A model generated the notes under the pieces. It saw nothing but the letters and a program-made list of their open reading frames with translations. It did not search any database and was not told the DNA's origin. Of a DNA stretch of 64,000 bases, positions 46,616 through 56,522 are shown piece by piece; position 1 is the first letter of the stretch, and each line of letters starts with the position of its first letter. Made by a program: the position numbers and the translations under genes. Origin of the DNA: Astrobacterium formosum (lineage in GTDB: Bacteria; Pseudomonadota; Alphaproteobacteria; Rhizobiales; Xanthobacteraceae); NCBI GenBank assembly GCA_030848545.1, contig JAVDCA010000029.1, positions 1 to 64,000 on the forward strand, in the 5' to 3' direction.

Positions 46616-47362
46616 TTGACCCAGCATTCGCGTGACACGCCCCAATTCTACCTCACCGCCCCCTCGCCCTGCCCCTATCTGCCCGGCAAGGAGGAACGGA
46701 AGGTATTCACCCATCTGGTCGGCGAGCGCGCCGGCGAACTCAACGATCTCCTGACCCATGGCGGCTTCCGCCGCAGCCAGTCGATCGCCTACCGGCCCGC
46801 CTGCGAAGTGTGCCGCGCCTGCGTGTCGGTCAGGGTGGTGGTGGGCGAATTCAAGCCGTCGCGCGGCATGCGGCGGGTGTTCGACCGGAATTCCGACCTG
46901 ATCGCCGACATGCGCACCGCCGTGCCGACTTCCGAACAGTATTCCGTGTTCCGCGGCTATCTGGATTCGCGCCACTACGACGGCGGCATGGCGGACATGA
47001 CCGTGCTCGACTACGCCATGATGGTCGAGGACAGCCATGTAAAAACCCGCATGGTCGAGTATCGCCTGCGCACGCCCGATTCCGGCTTCACGGGCCGTGG
47101 CGGCGAACTCCTCGCCGTCGCGCTGACGGACGTGATCGGCGACGGCCTGTCGATGGTCTATTCCTTCTACCAGCCCGAATACGGCTACCGCTCGCTCGGC
47201 ACCTTCATGATCCTCGATCACATCGCCCGCGCCAGAAAGCTCGGCCTGCCCTATGTCTATCTGGGTTATTGGGTGAAGGGCTCACGCAAGATGGACTACA
47301 AGGCCAGATTCCTGCCCCAGGAACGGCTCAAGCCCGAAGGCTGGGTGCGCACGAGCGGTTGA
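46616..47362 (+). CDS. bpt: Aspartate/glutamate leucyltransferase (Bpt)
   Basis: Bpt transfers leucine from tRNA to proteins that begin with Asp or Glu, marking them for ClpS/ClpAP degradation. The 248-residue protein has the zinc-like '[16 protein letters not shown]', '[15 protein letters not shown]' and the C-terminal [16 protein letters not shown] block. The start is TTG at 46616, giving [15 protein letters not shown], as in relatives. Confidence 0.92.
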   Translation: MTQHSRDTPQFYLTAPSPCPYLPGKEERKVFTHLVGERAGELNDLLTHGGFRRSQSIAYRPACEVCRACVSVRVVVGEFKPSRGMRRVFDRNSDLIADMRTAVPTSEQYSVFRGYLDSRHYDGGMADMTVLDYAMMVEDSHVKTRMVEYRLRTPDSGFTGRGGELLAVALTDVIGDGLSMVYSFYQPEYGYRSLGTFMILDHIARARKLGLPYVYLGYWVKGSRKMDYKARFLPQERLKPEGWVRTSG

Positions 47363-47539
47363 ACGGGTCCGCCGATTGTGCATCACGCATGCGACGCTCG
47401 CGCATACGAGATAACGTTTTTGCGCAGAGTGGCACATTGCTGGCACAAGCCGAATCGCGTCATCTGCCGTCGTGGCCGCCGCAGCCGACCCGGAACAATC
47501 TCTCCCCGACCGGCGTTGGAACGGACAGTCACGGATGGA

Positions 47540-47653
47540 ATGACCGCAATGCTCGCATTTCTACGCCGCCTCACCTTCCACTACGGAATCTATCGCCGCT
47601 ACCCGCTGCGTCCGGTGCCAGCACTGCGCAATGCGTGGCGGATCGCGCGCTGA
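47540..47653 (+). CDS. Small basic protein, 37 aa
   Basis: A 37-residue frame rich in Arg, Leu and Tyr (FLRRLTFHYGIYRRYPLRP and RNAWRIAR) with a GGATGGA site. The pattern suggests a small DNA- or membrane-binding peptide, but the support is weak. Confidence 0.3.
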   Translation: MTAMLAFLRRLTFHYGIYRRYPLRPVPALRNAWRIAR

Positions 47654-47689
47654 CTTGCGAGTGATAAATTCCACTCATCGCGATGGCGA

Positions 47690-48088
47690 TCAAGTCGGCT
47701 GCGGCGCCTCTTCAGGAAGGGTCGCGCGCAGAATAATGCCCGCCGGCAAATAGAAACCGTTGAAGCGATTGCCGGAGAACGGTGCGCTTCCGAGTCCTTC
47801 CATTGGGAAGTGTCGGCCGATGCCCGCCATGGCGGGATGGTTGGCGGAAGCCATTTCGATGTCGCCAGCCGAAAGATCACCCAACTCCGCTCGGTGCTTG
47901 CTGATGACTTCGGAAAGACGGCCATAAAATTCGCGTTTGTCGTCGACCTCCGACGGCGGAACGATCCACAACCTCCATGAATCATCATCAAGGCCATGAA
48001 CCCAAATCGCAATCCGTGGCGCAAGTCCCGCTGCGTCGAGCGCCTTTACCAGCGTGTGCCCGCTGCTCACCAATACGTTCTGATCCAT
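47690..48088 (-). CDS. Hypothetical protein, partner of the HEPN gene
   Basis: The 132-residue protein starts at 48088, 21 bases inside the end of the HEPN frame, and reads in the same direction. It has a mixed alpha/beta pattern ('APRIAIWVHGLDDDSWRLWI', 'HRAELGDLSAGDIEM') and no MNT nucleotidyltransferase motif, so it is not a classical MNT antitoxin. Similar pairs with a HEPN protein are found in other bacteria. Function is unknown; it may be the antitoxin or effector partner. Confidence 0.55.
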   Translation of the reverse strand: MDQNVLVSSGHTLVKALDAAGLAPRIAIWVHGLDDDSWRLWIVPPSEVDDKREFYGRLSEVISKHRAELGDLSAGDIEMASANHPAMAGIGRHFPMEGLGSAPFSGNRFNGFYLPAGIILRATLPEEAPQPT

Positions 48089-48491
48089 GGGAGCACTCTC
48101 GAATTCGCAGCCGCGACCGCGTTCATCATCAATTGCGCGCTCATGAGGTCTTTGGTTTCGTAGCGGGCATCGGGCGACCATTCCAATACAATTGCCCAAC
48201 TTGCAGCGAATTTACGGTCGCTGTCCTGCTTTTCCTTCAGAGCCGTCGCAAGCCCTGCAAGGCCGAGCAGCGTCGAGAACTTGTGATTCCAGACATTGTT
48301 CAGAATGCCTTGCCCGGGATGGTCTCGGCGGCGACCTGAAGGGCAATGCACGCCTTCAGTCCAATCTCGATTGAATAGCCTGCTAAATAGTAAGCGCTCG
48401 AATATCGGCCATGCTGCAAAAGCAGCTTTGCGTCAGCCGATTTGGCTTCGGCATTCGCCTGAAGATCGATGCGCTTGAATCCGTATGGCAT
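48067..48491 (-). pseudogene. HEPN-domain protein, frameshifted
   Basis: The first 63 codons from ATG 48491 give a typical HEPN start ('ADAKLLLQHGRYSSAYYLAG', 'YSIEIGLKACIALQVAAETI') and stop at 48300. The rest of the domain continues in another frame ('WNHKFSTLLGLAGLATALKE' ... 'SRVLPWIRTYW'). One base is missing near 48303: adding a C there would join the halves into about 141 residues. HEPN proteins are often RNases of toxin-antitoxin systems. The region is less GC-rich than its neighbours, which suggests transfer. Confidence 0.8.
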
Positions 48492-48611
48492 CGTCCCCTG
48501 CAGGGTGAAGACAAGATCAATCTCCGGTTACCATATACCGGAAGCTGCAATTGTTGCCAGACACAAGAATCGGACAGTTCAAGCTTCTACCCGGGACGCG
48601 CCGACCCGCGT

Positions 48612-50858
48612 TCAACCGCCGAACTTGTTGCTGCGCGGAAAGCCCTTCGGGGCGATGCGGCCGGCATCGGCGCGATTGCCGCGCCAGTCGGCGAGCTCCT
48701 TCAAGGTCAGGGTGAACACGCGCCCCGCGGGATCGGTCCAGGTCAGTCCCTCCTTGCCCACGAAGGTCTTGATGTCGGAGAGGCCGCCGTCCTTGTAGCG
48801 TTGTAGCCGCACGCCGGCGCCGCGGGTCATTTCCGGCAGCTGCTCGACCGGGAAGACCACGACCTTGCGGTTGTCGCCGATGACGGCGACCTGGTCGCCG
48901 GCGAGTTCGGTGACCGCCCTCGCCTCGTCGGGCATCTTGACGTTGATGATCTGCTTGCCCTTGCGGGTATTGGCCAGGCACTCGTCCTCAGGGACGATGA
49001 AGCCCTTGCCTTCGTGGCTCGCCACCACGAACTTGCGTCCGCCCACGAACGGGAAGACGGCGACCAGATCGGCTTCCTCTTCCATGTCGATGAGCAGCCG
49101 CACCGGCTCACCGTGGCCACGCCCGCCCGGCAGCTTGCCGGCATCGATCGTGTAGAAGCGGCCATTGGTGGCGAACACCTGGATCTTCGAAGTGGTCTCC
49201 GCCGGAAACGAGAACTTCAAGGCGTCGTCCGTCTTGAAGGCGACCCCCGAAACGTCCTCGACCACGCCCTTGAGCGCCCGGATCCAGCCCTTCTGCGAGA
49301 CCACCACGGTGATCGGTTCGCGGATCACCATGGCCTCTTCGATCGCCGCTTCATCGTGCTCCGGCGCCTCGGCATACTTGGTGCGGCGCTTGCCCAATGG
49401 GGTCTTGGGCCCGAAGGTGGTCTTGATGGTCCTGATCTCGTCGCCGACCCGCTTCCATTGCTCCGGTTCGGATTTGATGAGGTCCTGCAGGCTCTTGCGT
49501 TCCGACCTGAGTTCCTTGTCCTCGCGCCGGATTTCCATTTCCTCGAGCTTACGCAGATTGCGCAGGCGCATGTTGAGAATGGAGTCGGCCTGAAGCTCGG
49601 TGAGCTTGAAGGTCCTGATCAGCACCGGCTTGGGCTCGTCCTCGGTGCGGATGATCTTGATCACCTTGTCGAGGTTGAGATACGCGACCAGATAGCCGCC
49701 CAGCACTTCGAGGCGGTGCTCGATCTGGGCGAGGCGCCAGCGCGAGCGGCGCAGCAGGACGTCGCGGCGGTGGTCGAGCCATTCGCGCAGCATCTCGGCA
49801 AGGCCGAGCACCTTGGGGATGCGGCCCTTCACCAGCACGTTCATGTTGAGCGGGATGCGGCTCTCGAGCTCGGTGAGCTTGAACAGCGATTCCATCATCA
49901 GGCCGGGATCGACCGTGCGGGCGCGCGGCTCGATGACGAGGCGGATGTCCTCGGCCGATTCGTCGCGCACGTCGGCGACCAGCGGCAGCTTCTTCTCGTT
50001 GAGGAGCTCGGCGATCTTTTCGACCAGACGCGACTTCTGCACGAGCCACGGAATCTCGGTGATGACAACCACCCAGGTGCCGCGGCTACCCTCCTCCTGT
50101 TCCCACTTGGCGCGCACGCGGAACGAGCCGCGGCCCGTGGTATAGGATTCGGCGATGGTCTCGCGGGAATCGATCACGATACCGCCGGTCGGGAAGTCGG
50201 GTCCCTGCACCCATTTCAGCAACGTTTTGGTGCGCGCGGCGGGATTGTCGATCAGGTGCAGAGCCGCATCGCACAGTTCGGCCACATTGTGGGGCGGGAT
50301 CGCGGTCGCCATGCCGACGGCGATGCCCTGCGAACCGTTGGCGAGCAGGTTCGGGAATGCGCCGGGCAGCACCACGGGCTCGTTCTCGGAGCCGTCATAG
50401 GTGGGGCGGAAGTCGACCGCGTCCTCGTCGATACCGTCGAGCAGGAGGCGGGCGACCTCGGTCATCCGCGCCTCGGTGTAGCGCATGGCGGCGGCGTTAT
50501 CGCCGTCCACATTGCCGAAATTGCCCTGCCCGTCGATGAGCGGATAGCGCTGGGCGAAGTCCTGGGCGAGACGCACCAGCGCGTCGTAGACGGCCTGGTC
50601 GCCGTGGGGATGGAATTTGCCGATGACGTCGCCGACCACGCGGGCCGACTTCTTGAAGCCGGAACCGGGATCGAGCCGCAGCTGCCGCATGGCATAGAGG
50701 AGCCGCCGGTGCACCGGCTTCAAGCCGTCGCGGGCGTCCGGTAACGCCCGGTTCATGATGGTGGACAGCGCGTAAGCCAAGTAGCGCTCTTCGAGCGCCT
50801 CGCGCAACGGAATGTCCTGAACTTCGGACGGTTCGGGGGGAATCAGTTGTTTGCCCAT
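48612..50858 (-). CDS. parC: DNA topoisomerase IV subunit A
   Basis: ParC with ParE separates daughter chromosomes. The 748-residue protein has the quinolone region '[20 protein letters not shown]' (74-93) and the active Tyr127 in AMRYTEAR, followed by a coiled coil and six-bladed C-terminal propeller. The start at 50858 fits relatives. An in-frame TTG at 50879 is less likely. It ends the conserved rpoZ-to-parC block. Confidence 0.95.
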   Translation of the reverse strand: MGKQLIPPEPSEVQDIPLREALEERYLAYALSTIMNRALPDARDGLKPVHRRLLYAMRQLRLDPGSGFKKSARVVGDVIGKFHPHGDQAVYDALVRLAQDFAQRYPLIDGQGNFGNVDGDNAAAMRYTEARMTEVARLLLDGIDEDAVDFRPTYDGSENEPVVLPGAFPNLLANGSQGIAVGMATAIPPHNVAELCDAALHLIDNPAARTKTLLKWVQGPDFPTGGIVIDSRETIAESYTTGRGSFRVRAKWEQEEGSRGTWVVVITEIPWLVQKSRLVEKIAELLNEKKLPLVADVRDESAEDIRLVIEPRARTVDPGLMMESLFKLTELESRIPLNMNVLVKGRIPKVLGLAEMLREWLDHRRDVLLRRSRWRLAQIEHRLEVLGGYLVAYLNLDKVIKIIRTEDEPKPVLIRTFKLTELQADSILNMRLRNLRKLEEMEIRREDKELRSERKSLQDLIKSEPEQWKRVGDEIRTIKTTFGPKTPLGKRRTKYAEAPEHDEAAIEEAMVIREPITVVVSQKGWIRALKGVVEDVSGVAFKTDDALKFSFPAETTSKIQVFATNGRFYTIDAGKLPGGRGHGEPVRLLIDMEEEADLVAVFPFVGGRKFVVASHEGKGFIVPEDECLANTRKGKQIINVKMPDEARAVTELAGDQVAVIGDNRKVVVFPVEQLPEMTRGAGVRLQRYKDGGLSDIKTFVGKEGLTWTDPAGRVFTLTLKELADWRGNRADAGRIAPKGFPRSNKFGG

Positions 50859-51092
50859 GGGAGGATCGCATACAGTCAAGCCCGACGGCGGACAACCGCT
50901 GCGGCCGGAACCGGTAAAACGCCGCCGACGTTGAGGTGCGCGTTGTCAGCATGGCGCGATGAACGCCACGCGATGAACGGTACATGAACGGGGCAGCCAG
51001 ACGTTTTTCGGCCCTGGTCTTCTATGATGATCGCGTGTGGTGGAGCTTCACGGCTCTGTGGGGGGCTATTCGGGGGCTTGAAGGAGGTAGGC

Positions 51093-51398
51093 ATGCGGAA
51101 GTGGATTTTGCTGGCCGGACTGGCCGTGGGTCTCGTCACGGTGGGAGCGTTCAATGCACCGCGCGCCGAAGCAATGACGTTCGGTACGCCGGCGGGAGTC
51201 GCACTGGCGGCCCAGGACACCAACCTCGCCGAGGAAGTGGCCTATGTGTGCCGGCGCGTCTGGCGTTGCGGCCCCTATGGTTGCGGCTGGCGTCGCAATT
51301 GCTGGTGGAGCGGCCCGCGCCACTGGGGACCCCCGCGCTACTGGGGAGGACCGCGTCCTTATCCCCACTGGCGTCACCGGCATTGGCGCCGCCGGTAG
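51093..51398 (+). CDS. Secreted Trp/His/Arg-rich small protein
   Basis: ATG 51093 follows GAAGGAGGTAGG, a very strong ribosome site. Residues 1-27 form a signal peptide, and the C-terminal half is rich in Trp, Gly, Pro and Arg with two closely spaced cysteine pairs ('VCRRVWRCGPYGCGWRRNC'). Proteins like this are frequent and uncharacterised in Bradyrhizobium-like bacteria. Confidence 0.75.
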   Translation: MRKWILLAGLAVGLVTVGAFNAPRAEAMTFGTPAGVALAAQDTNLAEEVAYVCRRVWRCGPYGCGWRRNCWWSGPRHWGPPRYWGGPRPYPHWRHRHWRRR

Positions 51399-51452
51399 GG
51401 CGCGTCCCGGAAGTGACATTGTCCGGCGGCATCGAAAGCGGTGCCGCCGGAT

Positions 51453-52205
51453 CTATCTATGAACGCATGGTGGCGGGTCGCGGCCCAACACCGACGCCAG
51501 AAAACTCTGGCGTGCGTCGGGCATCGGACATCCACGCGGTTCCAGCACGCGCCGGTCGAGAAAATATCCGGTCAGCGCGAAGGCGGCGCCGACGTCCGCC
51601 GCGTCGGGACATTCTTCGATATCGTCGGACATCGTCATGAAGGCAGGCAACGGCAACAGCTTGTCGCGCCACGGCCCGGCCGCGGCCCGCGACACCGCCC
51701 GTCCTGAACGCGGCGATACGTAGATCAGGTCCTCGGTCGTACCGGTGGCGGCGCATTCGCTCAGGTCGAGCCCGAATCCCAGTTCAGAGAGGATCTGCAG
51801 TTCGAAGCGGGCGAGCCGCGCCGCAAACCACAACGGATCGTCGAGGTCGTCGACCAGGGCCAGCAGGGCATCGAACACGTTTGCGTGCGGATCGCGCTCC
51901 GGCAACAAGCGGCACAGGGCGGCCACATGGGTAACACCGTAGAGGGCATGGGCGCGGTCCAGGAAAGTCGCCGCCCGCAGGTCAATTCCCTCGACCGTAT
52001 ACTGGCCAAGATGCTCGTCGAGCCGCGCCCGCCACGTCACCGTGACGGTGTTGCCTGGCTGCAGCACGGGCCTGAGCCGTGTCCCACCGCCGCCCCGCAC
52101 CATTCCGAGATGGCGACCATGGGAGATGGTCAGCACTTCCAGGATGGCGTTGGCCTCGCCGTGCCGGCGGGTGCCGAGGACGATGCCGGTGTCGGTCCAT
52201 TCCAT
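51453..52205 (-). CDS. recO: DNA repair protein RecO
   Basis: The 250-residue protein has an N-terminal OB fold ('[20 protein letters not shown]', 'HLGMVRGGG') and the all-helical RecO C-terminus. It loads RecA on SSB-covered DNA with RecR. It lies in the usual place near era and parC, here separated from era by a cytochrome c peroxidase gene. Confidence 0.93.
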   Translation of the reverse strand: MEWTDTGIVLGTRRHGEANAILEVLTISHGRHLGMVRGGGGTRLRPVLQPGNTVTVTWRARLDEHLGQYTVEGIDLRAATFLDRAHALYGVTHVAALCRLLPERDPHANVFDALLALVDDLDDPLWFAARLARFELQILSELGFGLDLSECAATGTTEDLIYVSPRSGRAVSRAAAGPWRDKLLPLPAFMTMSDDIEECPDAADVGAAFALTGYFLDRRVLEPRGCPMPDARQSFLASVLGRDPPPCVHR

Positions 52206-52304
52206 GGTCGGCTTATAGCTCGAAACCAGACCCCGACCTACCCATCGGCACGCCGCACCGGATCCGGGCGAAGTGGCGTGCCTGATGCTTCATAATGCCG
52301 CGAT

Positions 52305-52318
52305 TTGATCTGGATCAA
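52305..52318 (+). promoter_or_regulatory. FixK/FNR-type binding site before the cytochrome c peroxidase gene
   Basis: TTGATCTGGATCAA is an exact match to the FixK/FnrN consensus TTGAT-N4-ATCAA. It is 100 bases before the start codon, so a class II promoter would give a leader of about 65 bases. This predicts induction at low oxygen. Confidence 0.85.
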
Positions 52319-52417
52319 ACGATGTTTTGCAACAAAGGCAACAAATGGATTGCAACTAATTCGCAGCATCTGAACCCCCGGCAGATTTGATCCCCGCGGT
52401 AATCAGGGAGGTTCTCC

Positions 52418-53461
52418 ATGCGCCGTTTCGCCTTCGCGTCGGCCCTGCTGCTTGCGACCGCAGCAACCGTCGCGGCCGCCGAAGACCCGTTGCTCAAACA
52501 GGCCCGGGAGGTCTTCAACCCGGTACCGTCGGTGGTGCCGGCCGTCAAAGACAATGCGGTCACCCGCGACAAGGTTACGCTCGGCAAGGCGCTGTTCTTC
52601 GAACCGCGCCTGTCGGCGTCCCACCTTCTGAGCTGCAACACCTGTCACAACCTGTCGATGGGCGGTGACGACAATCTCGAGACGTCGATCGGACACGGCT
52701 GGGCCAAAGGTCCGCGCAATGCCCCGACCGTGCTCAACGCCGTGTTCAACATCGCCCAGTTCTGGGACGGCCGCGCCGCCGACCTGAAGGCCCAGGCCAA
52801 GGGTCCGATCCAGGCCGGCGTCGAGATGAACTCGAAGCCGGCTGACGTCGAAACGACGCTCAAGAGCATTCCGGAATACGTCACGATGTTCAAAAGCGCC
52901 TTCCCGGGCGAAACGGAGCCGGTGAGTTTCGACAATGTTGCCAAGGCGATCGAAGCGTTCGAGGCGACGCTGATCACGCCCGGTGCCCGTATCGACCAGT
53001 TCCTCGAGGGCAACACCGCGGTGCTCACCAGCGTCGAGAAGGACGGCCTCAAGCTGTTCATGGACAAGGGTTGCGTCGGCTGCCACGCCGGCGTCAATTT
53101 CGGCGGCGAGGCCTACTTCCCGTTCGGCGTCGTCGAGAAGCCCGGCGCCGACGTCCTGCCGGCTAACGACCGCGGCCGCTTCGAGGTGACCAAGAGCGCC
53201 GACGAGAACTACGTGTTCCGCGCCGCGCCGCTGCGCAACATCGCCATCACGGCGCCCTTCTTCCATTCCGGCAAGGTGTGGAATCTCAAGCAGGCGGTAG
53301 CGATCATGGGCACGAGCCAGCTCGGTGAGAAGCTCTCCGACAAGGAGATCGACGCCATCACGGCCTTCCTCGGCACCCTCACGGGCGAGCAGCCGCGTGT
53401 CGAGCTGCCGATCCTGCCGGCGAGCACCGATAAGACGCCATTGCCGAAGCCGATGAACTGA
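52418..53461 (+). CDS. ccpA: Diheme cytochrome c peroxidase
   Basis: The 347-residue periplasmic protein reduces hydrogen peroxide with electrons from cytochrome c. It has a signal peptide (about 1-21, AAAE), two heme sites CNTCH (73-77) and CVGCH (219-223), and the final 'TAPFFHSGKVWNL' block. GGGAGG precedes the ATG. A FixK/FNR site lies upstream and a strong terminator follows. Confidence 0.92.
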   Translation: MRRFAFASALLLATAATVAAAEDPLLKQAREVFNPVPSVVPAVKDNAVTRDKVTLGKALFFEPRLSASHLLSCNTCHNLSMGGDDNLETSIGHGWAKGPRNAPTVLNAVFNIAQFWDGRAADLKAQAKGPIQAGVEMNSKPADVETTLKSIPEYVTMFKSAFPGETEPVSFDNVAKAIEAFEATLITPGARIDQFLEGNTAVLTSVEKDGLKLFMDKGCVGCHAGVNFGGEAYFPFGVVEKPGADVLPANDRGRFEVTKSADENYVFRAAPLRNIAITAPFFHSGKVWNLKQAVAIMGTSQLGEKLSDKEIDAITAFLGTLTGEQPRVELPILPASTDKTPLPKPMN

Positions 53462-53491
53462 CGAGTTGGGGAAACGCCTGATCCCGACGAA

Positions 53492-53520
53492 GGGCCGCGT
53501 GAGAACACGCGGCCCTTTTT
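53492..53520 (+). terminator. Terminator of the cytochrome c peroxidase gene
   Basis: GGGCCGCGTG and CACGCGGCCC form a 10-bp stem with loop AGAA, directly followed by TTTTT. It also separates this gene from era, which reads the other way. Confidence 0.9.
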
Positions 53521-53536
53521 CTCGGCTTCAGGCCTT

Positions 53537-54478
53537 CTATTCCCGCGGAAACTCCAACCCCATTTCCCGGTAGCGCTCGGGGTCGTCGCCCCAGCCTTCG
53601 CGCACCTTGACGAACAGGAACAGGTCGACCTTCTTCCCGATGATCTCCATCAGCTCGCGCCGGGCGTCGGCGCCGATCGCCTTGATGGTCTGGCCGCCCT
53701 TGCCGAGCACGATCTTGCGCTGGCTTTCGCGCTCCACAAAGATGGTCTGCTCGATGCGCACGCGCCCGCCGCGCAACTCCTTCCAGACCTCGGTTTCCAC
53801 CGTCGAACGGTAGGGCAGCTCCTGGTGCAGGCGGTGGAACAGCTTTTCGCGGGTGATCTCGGCGGCGAGGCTGCGCAGGGGAGCGTCCGAGACCTGGTCC
53901 TCGGGATAGTGCCAGGGGCCGGCTTTCACATGGGCGGCGAGCCAGTCCTTGAGGTCGGGAACGCCGCTGCCGGTCAGGGCAGAAATCATGAAGGTGACGT
54001 CGAACTTCGCCTGCTCGTTGGCGGTCTGTGCCAGCGCCAACAGCTTCGGCTTGGCGACCAGATCGACCTTGTTGATGACCAGCACCTTCGGCCCGGAGAC
54101 GTTGCCGAGGCGCGCCAGGATCGCGTTCGCTTCGTCGTCCAGCCCGGCCTTGGCGTCCACCAGCACGGCGACGATGTCGGCGTCCTGGGCGCCGCTCCAG
54201 GCGGTCGTCACCATGGCGCGGTCGAGGCGTCGCTTGGGCGCGAAGATGCCGGGAGTGTCGATCAGGACGAGTTGCGCCGGGCCCGCGATGGCGACGCCGC
54301 GTACCAGCGAGCGCGTCGTCTGCACCTTCGGGCTGACGATGGTCACCTTGGTGCCGACCAGGGCGTTGACCAGCGTCGACTTGCCGGCATTGGGGGCGCC
54401 GATCAGGGCGATGAAGCCGCACCGCCTGTCGCGGCCGGCGTCGTCGGAATTCTCTTGGGTCAAGGTGTTCTCAGGCAT
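53537..54478 (-). CDS. era: GTPase Era
   Basis: Era assists 16S rRNA maturation and links ribosome assembly with the cell cycle. The 313-residue protein has G1 GAPNAGKST (27-35), G3 DTPG (73-76) and NKVD, followed by a KH domain with GKGGQTIKAIG. The start at 54478 overlaps the rnc stop by 8 bases. Confidence 0.96.
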   Translation of the reverse strand: MPENTLTQENSDDAGRDRRCGFIALIGAPNAGKSTLVNALVGTKVTIVSPKVQTTRSLVRGVAIAGPAQLVLIDTPGIFAPKRRLDRAMVTTAWSGAQDADIVAVLVDAKAGLDDEANAILARLGNVSGPKVLVINKVDLVAKPKLLALAQTANEQAKFDVTFMISALTGSGVPDLKDWLAAHVKAGPWHYPEDQVSDAPLRSLAAEITREKLFHRLHQELPYRSTVETEVWKELRGGRVRIEQTIFVERESQRKIVLGKGGQTIKAIGADARRELMEIIGKKVDLFLFVKVREGWGDDPERYREMGLEFPRE

Positions 54479-55181
54479 CCTGTTTCGCCGGCTCCACACC
54501 TTCACGCGTCAGCATGGCCGCCGCCGCCGCCTGCTCGGCCACCCGCTTGGACGGCCCCAGGCCTTCGGCGGGCGCAAGTTGCGGCAGCGAGACCTCGACG
54601 CGGAACTCGGGATTGTGATGCGGGCCGGTACGCTCGACCTCGCGGTAGGATGGCGTCGGCAATCCCCGCCCCTGCGCCCATTCCTGCAACACGGTCTTGG
54701 GATCGCGAATCGGCTTCTGGGGTTGGCGCATGCGTTCGCCCCACAGCCGTTCGACCAGTTCACAGGCGGCCACATAGCCGCCGTCGAGAAACACGGCGCC
54801 GATCAGGGATTCGCACACGTCGGCGAGGATCGCCGGCCGCTTGCGGCCGCCGGAATTGTTTTCCGAACTGCCGAGCTTGATGGCAGCGCCGAGGTCGACG
54901 GCGCGCGCTACCTCGGCGCAGGTCTCCTTGCGCACCAGATCGGCGAGCCGGCGCGACAGTTCGCCCTCGTCGGCACGCGGGAATTCGCGGAACAGCATCT
55001 CGGACATCACCAGCCCGAGGACGTGATCGCCGAGGAATTCGAGACGCTGATAGCTGCCGTGGCGGTTCTTGCCGGACAGCGCCGAGATGTGGGTCAACGC
55101 GCTCGTCAGCAATTCGCGGTCGGCGAAATCATAGCCGATCCGCTCCTCGAGCTTGCCGGCGCCCTTGAGGCCGCGTGTCAT
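54471..55181 (-). CDS. rnc: Ribonuclease III
   Basis: RNase III cuts double-stranded RNA, including rRNA precursors. The 236-residue protein has the RIIID signature 'YQRLEFLGDHVLG' (44-56), with His in the place of the usual Ala after GD, the catalytic 'ADVCESLIGAVFLDGG' and a C-terminal dsRNA-binding domain ending 'SKRVAEQAAAAAML'. The start at 55181 overlaps the lepB stop by ATGA. Confidence 0.96.
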   Translation of the reverse strand: MTRGLKGAGKLEERIGYDFADRELLTSALTHISALSGKNRHGSYQRLEFLGDHVLGLVMSEMLFREFPRADEGELSRRLADLVRKETCAEVARAVDLGAAIKLGSSENNSGGRKRPAILADVCESLIGAVFLDGGYVAACELVERLWGERMRQPQKPIRDPKTVLQEWAQGRGLPTPSYREVERTGPHHNPEFRVEVSLPQLAPAEGLGPSKRVAEQAAAAAMLTREGVEPAKQDA

Positions 55182-55930
55182 CGAACGATCGTGAACAACC
55201 TCGACCAGCGCACCGCCCAAGGCCAGGCCCAAACGTGCCAGGCCGCCTCGCCGTCGCCGATGGAGAAGAAGATGATCTGTGCCTTGCCGACGATATTCTC
55301 GAACGGCACGTAACCGACCTGAGACAGCACGCGGCTGTCGGTGGAGTTGTCGCGGTTGTCGCCCATCATGAAGTAATGGCCGGGCGGCACCACATAGACC
55401 TGGGTATTGTCGAGAAAGCCATTGTCCTGCAAGTCGAGGGTCTCGTAGGAAACCCCGTTCGGCAAGGTCTCGCGCCAGCGCTTGATGCGCATGGTGTGGC
55501 CGCCGTCGGCGTCGATGAAGTCGGCGACGCGCTCGCGCTTGACCGCGGTGCCGTTGATGAAGAGTACGCCGTCGTTGACCTGGATGCGATCGCCCGGCAT
55601 GCCGATGACGCGCTTGATGTAGTCGGTCGAATCGTCCTTGGGCAGGCGGAAGACCACCACGTCGCCGCGATCGAGATCGGAGCCCATGATACGGCCGGAG
55701 AACAGGTTCGGGGACAGCGGCAGCGAATAGCGGCTGTAGCCGTAGCTGTATTTGGACACGAACAGATAGTCGCCGATCAGCAGCGTCCCCATCATCGAAC
55801 CGGACGGGATGTTGAACGGCTGGAACAGGAAGGTGCGGATCACCAGTGCGATGATCAGGGCATGGAAGATCACGCGCGCGGTCTCGGCGATTCCGCCCTC
55901 TTTCCGCTTTTCGTCGGTCGACACGCTCAT
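55178..55930 (-). CDS. lepB: Signal peptidase I
   Basis: LepB cleaves signal peptides of exported proteins. The 250-residue protein has one membrane anchor (about 18-37), catalytic Ser45 in PSGSMMGT and Lys106 in DYIKRVIGMPGD, and the box 'GDNRDNSTDSR'. It starts the lepB-rnc-era group. The C-terminus is Trp-rich. Confidence 0.96.
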   Translation of the reverse strand: MSVSTDEKRKEGGIAETARVIFHALIIALVIRTFLFQPFNIPSGSMMGTLLIGDYLFVSKYSYGYSRYSLPLSPNLFSGRIMGSDLDRGDVVVFRLPKDDSTDYIKRVIGMPGDRIQVNDGVLFINGTAVKRERVADFIDADGGHTMRIKRWRETLPNGVSYETLDLQDNGFLDNTQVYVVPPGHYFMMGDNRDNSTDSRVLSQVGYVPFENIVGKAQIIFFSIGDGEAAWHVWAWPWAVRWSRLFTIVR

Positions 55931-56111
55931 AGGCCTCTCGTCACGTCGCTCGCGCGCTTCCTTCCGGCCCCCGCGAGGGTCGCCTGACGGGGGTGCACGG
56001 TCAAAATATCATTGCCTTATCAGACGTTTATACGCGAAACTTGGACTCGCCCGCGAGGCTCGGCCGGCTGTCGCGACAACGACTTTTAGCCGCTCACTCG
56101 CCGCCGCGCAA

Positions 56112-56522
56112 TCAAGCCCTCGTGTCCGTGCATTCCGCCGAGATCACCACCATGGCTTGAGCGATGGGCCATTCGTCCGTCAGAGCGAGGTCAATTCGCG
56201 CTTGTGTTCCGGGCGGTGTGATGGCCTCCAGGCGGCGCCGTGCGCCGCCGGTGAGCTCCAGGGTCGGACGGCCCGACTTCAAATTCACCACCCCCATGTC
56301 GCGGAAGAAGACGCCGTTACGGAAGCCGGTGCCCAGCGCCTTGGCGCACGCTTCCTTGGCGGCGAAGCGCTTGGCGTAAGTCTCGACCCGATTGGCGCGC
56401 CGCTCCGCCTTGGCACGTTCGACGGCGGTGAAAACGCGCGCGACGAAACGTTCGCCATGCCGTTCGATCGTCTTCTCGATGCGACGGATGTCGACGAGAT
56501 CGATGCCGATGCCGAGGATCAT
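56112..56522 (-). CDS. acpS: Holo-[acyl-carrier-protein] synthase
   Basis: AcpS attaches phosphopantetheine to ACP. The 136-residue protein has '[20 protein letters not shown]' and the catalytic '[19 protein letters not shown]'. It overlaps pdxJ by ATGA, the usual pdxJ-acpS order, and lies 181 bases before lepB. Confidence 0.96.
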   Translation of the reverse strand: MILGIGIDLVDIRRIEKTIERHGERFVARVFTAVERAKAERRANRVETYAKRFAAKEACAKALGTGFRNGVFFRDMGVVNLKSGRPTLELTGGARRRLEAITPPGTQARIDLALTDEWPIAQAMVVISAECTDTRA

